In this document: positions 1 through 9,224 of the stretch, one piece after another
Numbering within the stretch: the first letter of the stretch is position 1
Layout: each line of letters starts with the position of its first letter
Assembly (NCBI RefSeq): GCF_000317515.1
Contig: NC_019738.1
Span: 3,870,001 to 3,934,000, forward strand
Direction of reading: 5' to 3'
DNA from: Allocoleopsis franciscana PCC 7113
Lineage (GTDB): Bacteria > Cyanobacteriota > Cyanobacteriia > Cyanobacteriales > Coleofasciculaceae
DNA: 64,000 bases
Made by a program: the position numbers and the translations under genes
Notes under the pieces: generated by a model
Seen by the model: only the letters and a program-made list of their open reading frames with translations
The model's database searches: none
What the model was told of the DNA's origin: nothing

Positions 1-1486
1 CACCCGGAAGACGGTTTGAGAAAGCTTGTACCTTTGTTCCCGGTGGCATTTTGTTAGAAATCAATTCATCGACCTGAGCAGAAGTTGCTCCCAAAGAACA
101 ACGCTGGCGCGGATTTGCCTCAACATAAGCAGTCAGTTCTGCAAACCTTTTCCAATCTGTTACACTAGAAAAATTTAGTAATCGCCTAACCGCTATTATC
201 AAATCCTCTGAAACATCAACGTCTTCAGTTTGTCGGAGTTGAAACGAATCTTGTAAAGTGGCGCGAACGCTCTCTATTCCACGCGCCACAGCTTTAACCG
301 CAAACAAACTACGCCCGTATTGAGCGTTGAATGGTTCCAAAGCAGTACGTTGTTCAGGAGAAAGTCCAACATGGGTAGCAATGTGATCCCAGGCAGCTTT
401 AGGACTGAGTTCGGCTTCTCGATAGCTGAGATACGCCGCTTTCATTCCTTCCGAAAGCGCAAACTCATCAGCCGTTGCCACAGGAGTTAATCCAACTGAT
501 TGAGCAGCAGCGATCGCGTCTTCTCCCGCATCTCTACCATACTTCTCAATGTCTTGTGCGACTTTATCAGATTTGTAGCCGCTTAGCTTTCTGGTCAGTA
601 GGATTTCGACTTGCTCAAGCGCAGCTTCTGGATTCTGTTGAATCGCTTGCGGATCGACTTTAATTCCATCTTTAGTGGCTTTAACGAGTTGCTCAACGTT
701 TCCGCTAAAAACGCGATCAATCCGTTTCTGCCATTGTCTTGCAATCTCGACGGTTAAATCTTCTTCAGGAAATGCTTCACCTTCAAAAATTTGCCCATCG
801 GGGTCAATGGCAAGAGTATGCAAGCTGCGCTTATGCAAGACTTCTTCACAGGCAGATAGTAACAGTGAAGTCAGATAACCCCGCTCTTCTGACAGCGTTA
901 CCTTAAACAGCCGACTAGCGCGACTGAAGACAACCGTTAATTCATTTTCTACTTTACGAATACGCTTTTCTTCTTCAATTCCCAAATCAAACAAATCGCC
1001 ACCAATGAGCATTGCCGCCCATCGTTTGATTTGATCTTTAATTTTGGGATCTTCCGCAACAAAACGCATTCCATCGGTATTACCGTGACCAGAATGGCTT
1101 TCAATCAGACGGCGAATCAGTTCAAGATCGGCATCTGTTTTGATCAGTGTACTTACACCAGCACCCTCAAGTTGTTCTGTTAGAAAGTTGCGATCGCGTG
1201 CTAGGGTTTTGACATTGCGCCCATCTTCTGTCAGTTTGTTCAAATCGTGAACAGCAGTTGCAGCAAGAATGCAAGCTCGCTTATCTTCAGGGACTTCAGC
1301 AATTTTGCTAACAGTGAGAACAAATTGACAGGCTGAGTCGAGGTGTTCAGCGAGAGTCCGTCCTTTGCGGGAGCCATGCTGTCCATGAGTTGCATGTAAC
1401 TCGTACAGTCTGGGGCGAATCTCCTTAAAATAATGCTCGTCTAAACTTTCCGGCTCACCGTTTAGAAGCCAACGGCGTTTTGACAT
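1..1486 (-). CDS. cas10d: Type I-D CRISPR effector Cas10d/Csc3, N-terminal half (cut by window edge)
   Basis: About 495 uninterrupted codons read leftwards from an ATG at 1486 and run off the window. The purine-rich AGAGGAAAG just upstream is a good ribosome site. Near the N-terminus are a conserved-looking HGQHGSRKGRTLAEH stretch and an HD motif in TAVHDLNKL (His80-Asp81), as expected of the HD nuclease domain of Cas10d. Near the window edge is RQRCSLGATS followed by VQAFSNRLPG, which I recognise from Csc3 proteins around their degenerate zinc-finger region; here only one of the expected Cys residues is seen. Family knowledge: Cas10d is the large subunit of the type I-D Cascade-like complex and carries an HD nuclease. 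Family members are usually about 950-1050 residues, so roughly half is missing here. csc2, csc1, cas6 and the array would be expected left of the window. Identification is from memory of the family, not from a search. Confidence 0.87.
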   Translation of the reverse strand, partial: MSKRRWLLNGEPESLDEHYFKEIRPRLYELHATHGQHGSRKGRTLAEHLDSACQFVLTVSKIAEVPEDKRACILAATAVHDLNKLTEDGRNVKTLARDRNFLTEQLEGAGVSTLIKTDADLELIRRLIESHSGHGNTDGMRFVAEDPKIKDQIKRWAAMLIGGDLFDLGIEEEKRIRKVENELTVVFSRASRLFKVTLSEERGYLTSLLLSACEEVLHKRSLHTLAIDPDGQIFEGEAFPEEDLTVEIARQWQKRIDRVFSGNVEQLVKATKDGIKVDPQAIQQNPEAALEQVEILLTRKLSGYKSDKVAQDIEKYGRDAGEDAIAAAQSVGLTPVATADEFALSEGMKAAYLSYREAELSPKAAWDHIATHVGLSPEQRTALEPFNAQYGRSLFAVKAVARGIESVRATLQDSFQLRQTEDVDVSEDLIIAVRRLLNFSSVTDWKRFAELTAYVEANPRQRCSLGATSAQVDELISNKMPPGTKVQAFSNRLPG

Positions 1487-1674
1487 CTTGCTTTCCTCTC
1501 ATTTTGGAGTAGGTATAAACAGTGTGCCCAATACGACGCAAAATTGAACACCGTCAAGATTTGCGACAGCACCCACACTTAAACTTTATGGTTAGGTAGT
1601 AGAATGTAATTACAAAAAATAGAATGGCATAAATAAAAAAATAGTGCAAGTACATTTCTGTCTCTATTCCTAGA
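1487..1674. promoter_or_regulatory. Divergent promoter region between cas10d and the WYL regulator
   Basis: This 188-bp AT-rich gap separates two head-to-head genes, so it must hold both promoters and any operator. TAGAAT near 1600 would suit a cyanobacterial -10 box for the rightward gene. I see no clear palindrome. A regulatory role is inferred from the arrangement. Confidence 0.45.
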
Positions 1675-2547
1675 ATGCCCAGAAAAAAGGAAACCCTAAC
1701 ACTGTCTGTTCCGCCAGGAACCAAGGAGCAGCTAGAAGCGATCGCACGTCGCCTGAATATCTTTTGGGGAAAAAGCCCTAGCCCATCGGGATTGATAGCT
1801 GCGATCGCTCAAGCCAAACTAGAAATCGGAAAGTCCTTCACCTTAGCACCCGATCAAGTGAAAGCCCTCCAACAAGCCACCAAAATCCTCTATGATTCAG
1901 GGCAGATTACAGAAGCTCAAACCCTCATAGGTTTGTTGTTAGAGCGAGGAAACCTAGAGGTTAGCCAGCGTCAAGCCCTCTTGCAACAGGCTAGTCAACT
2001 TGCCGAAGCATGGCGCATCATCGTCGATCAACACCGCAGTAACCAGCAACCATTTCTCTTGCTATACCGTGACGCTCAAGACCAAGATTTAGAGTACACC
2101 GTTCGTTACGCCGAGATTAGCTTTGAAGAAAAGCGCTTTTACCTCAACATCTGGTGCGAAGAAACGGAAGATATCAAAGACACAGACTTTCCCGAACTCA
2201 TCCACAATCGCTGTCTGCGCTTGGATCGGATTAAAGCGATCGTACCTACTAGCGGACTATGGCGTGAAGAAGGGTTAGACTTCCTAAAAGTGTACTTGCA
2301 CTTTAAAAAGGGAATGATAAAAGCCTACGAACTGAGAAACACAGACATTACTAGTGAAGTCGTAGTCGTTGGAGAAGAAACAGTACGACAAGTTGTGCGG
2401 CGTGTATCTAATCCTTTCTGGCTAGAGCGAGAAGTCTTGCGGTACGGGGGAGATTGCGTGGTGATGTCGCCAGAGAGTGTGCGCGATCGCCTCAAGCAGA
2501 AGCTACTCAGCCTCTGCCATTTGTACAACATCGACACTAGGAGTTAA
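1675..2547 (+). CDS. WYL-domain transcriptional regulator, probable CRISPR I-D regulator
   Basis: This is a 290-residue protein from an ATG at 1675. The first 50 residues start with a basic stretch and TLTLSVPPGTKEQLEAIARR, reminiscent of a ribbon-helix-helix DNA-binding segment. Residues about 120-235 look like a WYL ligand-sensing domain (LLLYRDAQDQDLEYTVRYAE, then FYLNIWCEE), followed by a C-terminal WCX-like part. Family knowledge: in Synechocystis 6803 the WYL protein Sll7009 represses transcripts of the subtype I-D CRISPR system and its gene lies beside that locus. The divergent position next to cas10d here suggests the same job. The start lacks a strong ribosome site, but no better start is seen. 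The DNA target and ligand cannot be read from sequence. Confidence 0.82.
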   Translation: MPRKKETLTLSVPPGTKEQLEAIARRLNIFWGKSPSPSGLIAAIAQAKLEIGKSFTLAPDQVKALQQATKILYDSGQITEAQTLIGLLLERGNLEVSQRQALLQQASQLAEAWRIIVDQHRSNQQPFLLLYRDAQDQDLEYTVRYAEISFEEKRFYLNIWCEETEDIKDTDFPELIHNRCLRLDRIKAIVPTSGLWREEGLDFLKVYLHFKKGMIKAYELRNTDITSEVVVVGEETVRQVVRRVSNPFWLEREVLRYGGDCVVMSPESVRDRLKQKLLSLCHLYNIDTRS

Positions 2548-2570
2548 CTCCGAACTCATGTCTGCCAATT

Positions 2571-2598
2571 CTCCCTACGGAGACGCTAGCCGATCGCG
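2571..2598. repeat. Small dispersed cyanobacterial repeat at a gene 3' end
   Basis: CTCCCTACGGAGACGCTAGC followed by CGATCGCG matches a short palindromic repeat type I know from Nostoc-like genomes. It contains CTCCctacGGAG. It supplies the last codons and the stop codon of the kinase gene read leftwards (C-terminus RDRLASP). Assignment to the family is from memory. Confidence 0.5.
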
Positions 2599-4476
2599 AA
2601 AATAGAGCCGATACAAATCACACAAAGGTCTCACCGTATTCCCCTGAAACTTAACCAACCCCATGCTGCGTAATTTAAACGCCTCTGCCGTCCTAATCTC
2701 AATTGGACTTTCTGCTGCAACCACTTGTTTAACAGCAGCCACCAACTCCGTATTTTCATGTAAATTCAACAAATGGCGGCGAAGATGGTCATAATATGGC
2801 CCTTCTTCCGTAGGAGCCACTTTCAGTAGTTGTTCTAACGTCATTCTTCCCCGTGCAATTTGATAGAGCGCCACCCGCACCAGATAAGGATGCCCACCCA
2901 CCATTGCCATCAGGCGATCGAATTGGTGGGCTGAAAAACTCAATCCGTGCCGCCTGACTAAATCTTCTACTTGTGCGTGATTCAACTCCGGCAACTCAAT
3001 CGGTAATCCCACATTAAACGGTGATTGATTAATATTTAAGGGAATATAAACTTCCTTAGAATGTACAATCACCAACCTCAGCTTTTGCCAAACAGCCTCA
3101 TTCTTCCCCCGCTCATGCCATGCTCTAAGCAGGCCAAAAAAATCTGTCGCAATATCAGGATGTTGGAAAATTTGATCAACTTCATCTAAGCCTAAAACCA
3201 TGGGACTGGTCAGCTCAGATAACAAATAGCGTTGGAAATAATTGGTACATTTATTCTTACTGCCAAGAATCCCCTTCCAATAAATCTCCAGCTTATCTTC
3301 TCGATTCAATTCCCAAGAAATACTGGCACAGAACCACTGCAAAAATTGGTCTAAATTGGTGAGAAACTCAGCATCGGCTGACTGAAAGTTCAACGAGGCG
3401 GTATGATAACCCTGCTCGTTGGCGCGATCGAGAATTCGGCTCATGAGGGAGGTTTTACCCATCTGCCGAGGCGCTTTGACCCGAATGAGTGCCCCTGGCT
3501 TGATAATCGCTTCGTAGCAGTCCGCTTCAATCGGCGGACGCTCAACATAAAAAGCTGACTCTAAACCCACTTGACCCTCCGGTTCGTCCAATGTCGGAAG
3601 TCCCAGAGGCTGCCAGAGGATTGTTGATTCTGACTGCCCAGGCTGTTGGTGGAGCAGCCTCTCCAATGCTTGCAAAGCTTCTATGGCACTTTGGTAGCGC
3701 TGACGATAATCATAGCGCACCATCTTATCTAAAATTGCCGCAAAACCGGGGCTGACGGGAGCTCGGTCTTTGAATAATGCACAACTAAACTCCCCTGTCA
3801 ATGAATCGTGGGGTAATTCTCTAGGATTCATCCCCGTCAAGGCTTGCAGACAAACCATGCCAACCGCAAAGATATCGCTACTAAACTGAGGTCTACCAGC
3901 CACTTGTTCGCTAGGCATATAACCCGGAGAGCCGATGACAATGGTTAAGCTCGTTTGTCCAGGGGTATTCCTGACTTGGGCACTAACTTCTTTAACGGCT
4001 CCAAAGTCGATGAGAACAATCTTGCCATCTTGGCTGCGTCTAATTAAGTTAGCGGGTTTGATATCGCGGTGGATCACATGTTGCTGATGGACAAACACCA
4101 GCACCTCTAAGATGTCCTGCAAAAGGGGTATTACAGAGGCTTCACTCAACGGCCTGCGCTCAGCAAATTCTCGGTCTAAAGGCTGACCTTCGATATATTC
4201 TTGAACCAAATAAAACTCATCGTCTTGTTCAAAGTGAGCCAACAGGCGGGGGAGCTGGTCATGATCGCCCAAGCGATATAAGGTTTGAGCTTCGCGATTA
4301 AATAAACGTTTTGCCATTTCTAAGGTGGCATTATCCGCTGCTTTGGGCTTGAGTTGCTTAACGACACATAGGGGTTCGCCGGGTAAATGGCTGTCTTTAG
4401 CCAGAAATGTCTGACCAAATCCACCGCCGCCTAGATGTCGGACGATTTGATAGTGACCCGCCAGTGTTGTTTCCAT
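2575..4476 (-). CDS. Ser/Thr protein kinase fused to an AAA-like ATPase domain
   Basis: This 633-residue two-part protein starts with a eukaryotic-type kinase. It has a glycine loop LGGGGFGQTF (15-24), Lys40, catalytic HRDIKPANL (136-144) and DFG (157-159), so it should be active. From about residue 290 comes an AAA-like domain with a Walker A-type PRQMGKTS near 337-344 and a Walker B-type MVLGLDEVD near 440. This architecture (Pkinase plus AAA_35-like) is common in multicellular cyanobacteria, where its substrates are mostly unknown. No transmembrane segment is seen, so it is probably cytoplasmic. It is transcribed alone, convergent with the WYL gene. The last codons lie in a dispersed repeat, so the natural C-terminus may have been altered. 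Confidence 0.92.
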   Translation of the reverse strand: METTLAGHYQIVRHLGGGGFGQTFLAKDSHLPGEPLCVVKQLKPKAADNATLEMAKRLFNREAQTLYRLGDHDQLPRLLAHFEQDDEFYLVQEYIEGQPLDREFAERRPLSEASVIPLLQDILEVLVFVHQQHVIHRDIKPANLIRRSQDGKIVLIDFGAVKEVSAQVRNTPGQTSLTIVIGSPGYMPSEQVAGRPQFSSDIFAVGMVCLQALTGMNPRELPHDSLTGEFSCALFKDRAPVSPGFAAILDKMVRYDYRQRYQSAIEALQALERLLHQQPGQSESTILWQPLGLPTLDEPEGQVGLESAFYVERPPIEADCYEAIIKPGALIRVKAPRQMGKTSLMSRILDRANEQGYHTASLNFQSADAEFLTNLDQFLQWFCASISWELNREDKLEIYWKGILGSKNKCTNYFQRYLLSELTSPMVLGLDEVDQIFQHPDIATDFFGLLRAWHERGKNEAVWQKLRLVIVHSKEVYIPLNINQSPFNVGLPIELPELNHAQVEDLVRRHGLSFSAHQFDRLMAMVGGHPYLVRVALYQIARGRMTLEQLLKVAPTEEGPYYDHLRRHLLNLHENTELVAAVKQVVAAESPIEIRTAEAFKLRSMGLVKFQGNTVRPLCDLYRLYFRDRLASP

Positions 4477-4864
4477 GAAGGTGTCTTAGCTATTGACCCG
4501 ATAACCTATTGTCCATTGATCCAGCTTAGACCTAGTAAATCACGAGTTCCTCAACACCACCATTGATGAGATACTGATAAAAAAAAGATTTTGTCAAGCA
4601 TTAAATTAAATTCTTAATAGGGGCACGGATAAACGTGATTAAGCGGATGTGTCTGGAAATTGCCAAATCCGCTCTTCTTGGGAAAAGAAACCTCTCACCG
4701 CCCCTAGACAACACCTCTACACCCATGGAAGAAACAGGCAGAAAATGAAGCTTCAACAGGAGTTACACACGAACACCACTGGTAGGGGTCATCTCTCACT
4801 CTCATCTCTGACCATAATTGCCTTACTTTCACTCGTTACGTTGATAATTGATATCTCATTGAAT
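4477..4864. other. Gene-poor gap of about 390 bp
   Basis: AT-rich sequence upstream of the kinase-AAA gene and downstream of the DUF4388 gene. It should hold the kinase promoter. An 87-codon reading frame on the + strand from 4649 runs into the opposite gene and has no family look; I do not accept it. Confidence 0.5.
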
Positions 4865-5596
4865 TTATTGGCTTGTACAACACATTCTTTGAGGCTTTAT
4901 CGATTTTGGTAAATCGTAGGGACGCTCAGATAAATCAAGAACTTGGTAGAGTTTATTCAGGCTATTATCTGGGTCAAATAAAGATATGTTTAAAGAATGA
5001 AAAAAAGCAGTGTTCAAAATTAATTCAAGTTGTTGACAAAAATCCGGATAAACCCTGTTTTTTTGATTTTCCTGGAGATTGAATTTCCTGGATTCAAAAA
5101 TTCCTTTCAAAATTACCAATTTTCTCAATACGGCTACTAATACGGCAGAAGAAACACTTAAACCTGTCATTTCTTCCATGGGTGCAGGCACATTCTGGTC
5201 GAATACAAAATGAGCATCCTTAAGTTGAAAAACAGCACAAATCTGCTGAATAATCTGAACTTGAAATAGATGTTCTATGTGTTCAACCTGTAAAGCTCCT
5301 TGGCTCCTTAGGTACAAACCCAGCGGTTTATTCGCAGGACAAAACTGAGCTAGCTTGGTAACGACGCGCTGACTGACCCACGGATATTGATGAATCAGCG
5401 AAATTAAACCTTGCCCATTTAATTGATTAGCGGCTGCCACAATTCTTCCTTGGTTCATCCAGAGATAATGCACAGAGCTTCGTGTTGTTGATTCTGGTAA
5501 AACCCGCAGTGTCAGCAATCCAGTTTTATGTCCTTTCTCGACAAACTGAAAAATTTCAGGTAAAGAAAAATCTGTTAAAGCACCAGTAATAGACAT
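4865..5596 (-). CDS. DUF4388 (PatA N-terminal type) protein
   Basis: This 243-residue protein starts MSITGALTDFSLPEIFQFVE and continues with KGHKTGLLTL, the signature opening of DUF4388 domains, which occur at the N-terminus of cyanobacterial PatA-type response regulators and related gliding or phototaxis proteins. The domain covers about residues 1-100. A receiver domain, which would follow in true PatA proteins, is absent. The rest is helical with no recognisable motif. Such proteins are thought to mediate protein-protein contacts in signalling. It lies 168 bp upstream of, and divergent from, trpB, with no evident functional link. The ATG at 5596 has only a weak ribosome site. Confidence 0.85.
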   Translation of the reverse strand: MSITGALTDFSLPEIFQFVEKGHKTGLLTLRVLPESTTRSSVHYLWMNQGRIVAAANQLNGQGLISLIHQYPWVSQRVVTKLAQFCPANKPLGLYLRSQGALQVEHIEHLFQVQIIQQICAVFQLKDAHFVFDQNVPAPMEEMTGLSVSSAVLVAVLRKLVILKGIFESRKFNLQENQKNRVYPDFCQQLELILNTAFFHSLNISLFDPDNSLNKLYQVLDLSERPYDLPKSIKPQRMCCTSQ

Positions 5597-5764
5597 AGTT
5601 GTTTAATGAAAAGCCAAAAACTCAAAGTTTGATACTGTTATTGTCTCTATTGTGGGTATACAAGCAATATAAGGACAATAAACCTTTTTTAAATCAAGCT
5701 TTAAGCTCTCTCTATAGAGACAGGGATTTATAATGGGTTTTGTCCTGTATGCTTTCTGTTCGCT

Positions 5765-7027
5765 GTGACTACCACTCCTGTGCCTCATAGTTCCCAATCT
5801 GATGCCAATACCGCAACCCAGCAACCCGATGCTTTAGGGCGCTTTGGGAAGTTTGGCGGTAAATATGTGCCTGAGACACTGATGCCTGCTCTGTTTGAGC
5901 TGGAGCAGGCTTTTCAGCAATACTCTAAGGATTCGGGTTTTCAGACGGAACTACAACAGTTACTGCGAGACTATGTCGGACGCCCCAGTCCACTCTATTT
6001 TGCTGAGCGCCTGAGTGCTTATTATGCCAGACCGGATGGCACTGGGCCGCAAATTTATCTAAAACGGGAAGACTTAAATCACACCGGTGCCCACAAAATC
6101 AATAATGCCTTAGCTCAGGTGTTATTGGCGAAACGGATGGGAAAGCGGCGGATTATTGCTGAGACAGGTGCCGGTCAGCATGGCGTCGCCACCGCAACGG
6201 TGTGTGCCCGGTTTGGACTGGAATGCATTGTCTATATGGGCGTCCAGGATATGGAACGGCAGGCGCTGAATGTGTTCCGGATGCGGCTGATGGGCGCTAA
6301 GGTGCAACCGGTCTCTGCGGGTACAGGTACCCTAAAAGATGCCACCTCAGAAGCAATTCGAGACTGGGTGACGAATGTGGAAACCACCCATTACATCCTC
6401 GGTTCAGTGGCAGGCCCCCATCCTTACCCGATGATGGTACGCGATTTCCATGCCGTGATTGGTCAAGAGACTCGCGCACAGTGTCAGGAAAAATGGAGCG
6501 GTTTGCCGGATATTCTGTTGGCTTGTGTCGGCGGTGGCTCCAATGCGATGGGATTGTTTTATGAGTTTGTGAACGAATCGACGGTGCGGCTGATTGGTGT
6601 TGAGGCTGCCGGGGAAGGTGTGGATTCGGAAAAACACGCGGCAACGCTGACCCGTGGGCGTCCTGGGGTGTTGCATGGTGCCATGAGTTATTTGCTGCAA
6701 GATGATGATGGGCAGGTGGTCGAGGCACATTCCATTAGTGCAGGACTGGACTATCCCGGTGTTGGCCCTGAACATAGTTATTTGAAGGATAGTGGTCGGG
6801 CAGAATATTATGCGGTCACAGACCAAGAGGCGATCGCCGCACTTCGCAGGTTATCCGAGTTAGAAGGCATTATCCCAGCTTTGGAAACGGCTCATGCGAT
6901 CGCGTATCTGGAAACTCTCTGTCCTCAACTCACGGACAATCCCCGTATTGTGATTAATTGTTCAGGACGTGGTGATAAGGATGTTCAGACGGTGGCTAAG
7001 TTCATTAACTTAGAGACTGGGCAATAG
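5765..7027 (+). CDS. trpB: Tryptophan synthase beta subunit
   Basis: TrpB makes L-tryptophan from indole and L-serine with pyridoxal phosphate, normally as an alpha2-beta2 complex with TrpA. The 420-residue protein has the PLP lysine in [15 protein letters not shown] (Lys111) and the phosphate-binding loop [10 protein letters not shown]. The start of the fold, [17 protein letters not shown], is typical. The start is a GTG at 5765; the nearby ATG at 5749 is out of frame. Length and motifs match the standard TrpB1 type rather than TrpB2. trpA is not adjacent, which is usual in cyanobacteria. The gene appears intact. Confidence 0.97.
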   Translation: MTTTPVPHSSQSDANTATQQPDALGRFGKFGGKYVPETLMPALFELEQAFQQYSKDSGFQTELQQLLRDYVGRPSPLYFAERLSAYYARPDGTGPQIYLKREDLNHTGAHKINNALAQVLLAKRMGKRRIIAETGAGQHGVATATVCARFGLECIVYMGVQDMERQALNVFRMRLMGAKVQPVSAGTGTLKDATSEAIRDWVTNVETTHYILGSVAGPHPYPMMVRDFHAVIGQETRAQCQEKWSGLPDILLACVGGGSNAMGLFYEFVNESTVRLIGVEAAGEGVDSEKHAATLTRGRPGVLHGAMSYLLQDDDGQVVEAHSISAGLDYPGVGPEHSYLKDSGRAEYYAVTDQEAIAALRRLSELEGIIPALETAHAIAYLETLCPQLTDNPRIVINCSGRGDKDVQTVAKFINLETGQ

Positions 7028-7188
7028 AAGGGAACGTTGGCAACCGTAACTGTTTGTCGTAAACGCTTCAGCGCTTTATCGGTTACTACCAGCAACAAAC
7101 CGTACAACGACAAACGCTAAAGTAGAAGGGTAGGTAGTACCTATGTATTGTCAAGTAGGGACACGACCGACCCTATCTACGGAGCAAG

Positions 7189-7728
7189 ATGCAAAAACGT
7201 TTAACAAAGTTTATCTTCGGACTCCTCGTGCTGACGGCTGGACTAAGTAGCTGTGATTATTCTACGATTATGGGTCAATCTGTGCCATCTCAGAGTACAC
7301 CAACCTCAACCGGAACTCAAAGTTCTAAGCCCGCTGAATTCGCAGCAATGGAGGAGTCGGTTCATCAACAGGTGAATCAATATCGCCAGTCCCGGAACTT
7401 GCCACCGCTAAAATTAGATGCCCGGATTAGCGAAGAGTCCAGAATTCACTCTCAGGCGATGGCGAGTGGTGAGGTGCCTTTTAGCCATAACGGATTTGAA
7501 GGGCGGGTAAAAGCGATCGCTAAATCCATCTCCTATCGCAAGGCGGCGGAAAATCTTGCCTACAACATGGGTTACTCTAAACCAAGCGAACAGGCGGTTG
7601 ACGGCTGGATCAAAAGCCCTGGTCATCGTAAAAATATGGAAGGGGATTTTGACACAACGGGCGTTGGTATTACCAAAAATGCCAAGGGCGAGTATTACTT
7701 CACGCAAATTTTCATCAAACGCCGATAA
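7189..7728 (+). CDS. CAP-domain (SCP-like) lipoprotein
   Basis: This is a 179-residue exported protein. Residues 1-22 form a lipoprotein signal (basic start, hydrophobic FIFGLLVLTAGL, lipobox LSSC). A Ser/Thr/Pro-rich linker follows to about residue 50. The rest is a CAP domain: LPPLKLDARISEESRIHSQ, FSHNGFEGR, AENLAYNMG and SPGHRKNMEGDFDTTGVGI. The two histidines of the CAP cavity (in IHSQAMA and SPGHR) are both present. Bacterial CAP proteins are extracytoplasmic and of largely unknown activity. It probably sits in the outer membrane or periplasm. The 160-bp gap upstream contains a loose inverted pair (TTTGTCGT near 7050, ACGACAAA near 7110) that I do not interpret further. Confidence 0.9.
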   Translation: MQKRLTKFIFGLLVLTAGLSSCDYSTIMGQSVPSQSTPTSTGTQSSKPAEFAAMEESVHQQVNQYRQSRNLPPLKLDARISEESRIHSQAMASGEVPFSHNGFEGRVKAIAKSISYRKAAENLAYNMGYSKPSEQAVDGWIKSPGHRKNMEGDFDTTGVGITKNAKGEYYFTQIFIKRR

Positions 7729-7826
7729 TTGGGTTGAAGGTTAGCCGATGAGTCGGTTGACAGTTCTAAGCTATCCTATCCTTCGGGTTCTGCTCCCAAG
7801 TACAACCTTCAACCTTCAACTGTGGT

Positions 7827-8456
7827 ATGGAATTGAAAGATTTTCAAGTTTGCGAACGCGACCTTCCCGACAGCTTATATCAAGAGTATCTTCAAGCTGA
7901 GGCAATCGCTGTTGATACAGAAACAATGGGGCTAATTTACCTGCGCGATCGCTTATGTCTCGTACAATTGTGTGACCCTCAAGGCAGAGTCACGGTGATT
8001 CGCATTGTCAAGGGACAAGCTGACGCCCCTAACTTAAAAAATTTACTAGAAGCGCGTCAAGTCCTAAAAGTCTTTCACTTTGCTCGTTTCGATTTAGCCA
8101 CCTTACAGCAACATCTCGACATCCAAGTCAGGCCGATATTTTGCACAAAAATTGCCAGCAAGCTAGCCCGCACTTATACTAACCGCCACGGACTCAAGGA
8201 ATTAGTCTTGGAATTAGAACAGGTAGAACTGGATAAAACGTCTCAAAGTTCTGACTGGGGGAATGTTGCTAACCTTTCCGACGAGCAATTGCGCTACGCG
8301 GCTAATGATGTCCGTTATTTACTTAGTGCACAGCAAAAACTCATCACTATGCTCCAACGAGAAGAACGCTGGGAACTGGCTCAACAATGCTTCGAGGCTT
8401 TGCCGGTGATTGTGACTTTAGACTTGTTGCAATACAAAGATATTTTTGAACATTGA
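7827..8456 (+). CDS. RNase D-like 3'-5' exonuclease
   Basis: This 209-residue protein consists of a single DEDDy exonuclease domain. Exo I is IAVDTETMGL (Asp30, Glu32), Exo II is FHFARFDLATL and Exo III is YAANDVRYLL, with both Tyr and Asp present. Full-length RNase D also carries HRDC domains, which are absent here. This short form is usual in cyanobacteria and is annotated as ribonuclease D or a 3'-5' exonuclease domain protein. It should act on RNA 3' ends (tRNA maturation or turnover) in the cytoplasm. It follows the CAP gene by 98 bp in the same direction. Confidence 0.92.
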   Translation: MELKDFQVCERDLPDSLYQEYLQAEAIAVDTETMGLIYLRDRLCLVQLCDPQGRVTVIRIVKGQADAPNLKNLLEARQVLKVFHFARFDLATLQQHLDIQVRPIFCTKIASKLARTYTNRHGLKELVLELEQVELDKTSQSSDWGNVANLSDEQLRYAANDVRYLLSAQQKLITMLQREERWELAQQCFEALPVIVTLDLLQYKDIFEH

Positions 8457-8465
8457 GAGGGGAGG

Positions 8466-8486
8466 TAATGGGTAATGGGTAATGGG
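8466..8486. repeat. Heptanucleotide tandem repeat, TAATGGG x3
   Basis: Three exact copies of TAATGGG lie 10 bp after the exonuclease stop codon. This matches the short tandemly repeated heptamers known from cyanobacterial intergenic DNA. Confidence 0.75.
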
Positions 8487-8533
8487 TCATTTAAGAGCCA
8501 TAAATTTTACCTTTTACCTTCTGTTTGACCGAC

Positions 8534-8896
8534 TCACAGGAGGGTGGTTGTTGACATCGGTTCCACCGGATAGCCAACCGCTTTCCATGCTGCCAAGCCT
8601 CCTCGGATTTCAGAGACATTCCGATATCCAGCCTCACGTAATCGAGTTGCGCCAACCGCCGTCTCTTCATCGGTTTCGCCGTAAACATAAATATCGCGCC
8701 CCAGTTCCAGTTTGTTCAAAACTCGGTCTGCGGATTCATTGAGCGGCATCGGCACAGCGCCCATAATATGGCTGAGATTAAACTCTGTGCGATCGCGGAC
8801 ATCAATAATGGTTAAGGCCGGTTCTCCCCAGTCCAACCGCGCCTTCAAATCGTACACCAGGGACTGTGTTTGCAGGGGGCGGGAGATAGGATTCAT
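8534..8896 (-). CDS. Rhodanese-fold protein lacking the catalytic cysteine
   Basis: A rhodanese domain of about 120 residues: IIDVRDRTEFNLSHIMGAV, then AVGATRLREAGYRNVSEIRGG and LAAWKAVGYPV. At the active-site loop, where sulfurtransferases have a Cys after VVY, this protein reads YVYGETDEETA, so sulfur transfer is unlikely. I take the ATG at 8896. A GTG at 8914 or a start at 8956 would add residues without family resemblance, and no start has a strong ribosome site. A paralogue at 14688-15173 has the same loss. The shared core (LDWGEPALTIIDVRDR against LEWGEVAFTILDVRDR) shows they are related. A binding or sensing role is an inference. Confidence 0.85.
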   Translation of the reverse strand: MNPISRPLQTQSLVYDLKARLDWGEPALTIIDVRDRTEFNLSHIMGAVPMPLNESADRVLNKLELGRDIYVYGETDEETAVGATRLREAGYRNVSEIRGGLAAWKAVGYPVEPMSTTTLL

Positions 8897-9224
8897 ATCA
8901 AAAAGATTGCTCACGACTCCATACCATATTTGGTAGCATATCCTGCAATGTAGCAATAAAATTTCTAAATTTCAAATTTTATGGAAAAACCTTGACTTAT
9001 TGACCAATTTTTGAATAAACCCTAGTTCCATTCGTTGGGCTGACGGCTTTCCTCATCTCTCCAAGCTAGCCAGTAAGATTGTTTCAGGACTGACGAAGAG
9101 CGCCCCACTTCAGCCTCTCAATCTCCGTAAGAAGGAAGCTCAACGAGAGCCATGCATGAAAGAACACATGAGGGGACAGCTAACAGAGGACGCCTTGTGG
9201 ATAACACCCTAGGAAATCCAAAAT
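8897..9224. other. Divergent intergenic region
   Basis: About 330 bp between the rhodanese-fold gene and the cyclase gene, carrying both promoters. I see no strong palindrome, tRNA or small gene here. Confidence 0.4.

Noticed and set aside
4649-4912. 87-codon frame on the + strand
   Set aside because: It overlaps the end of the DUF4388 gene on the other strand, has no ribosome site and no domain; its hydrophobic part is from AT-rich DNA.
5603-5824. 73-codon leftward frame over the trpB start
   Set aside because: It overlaps trpB antisense and has no family look.
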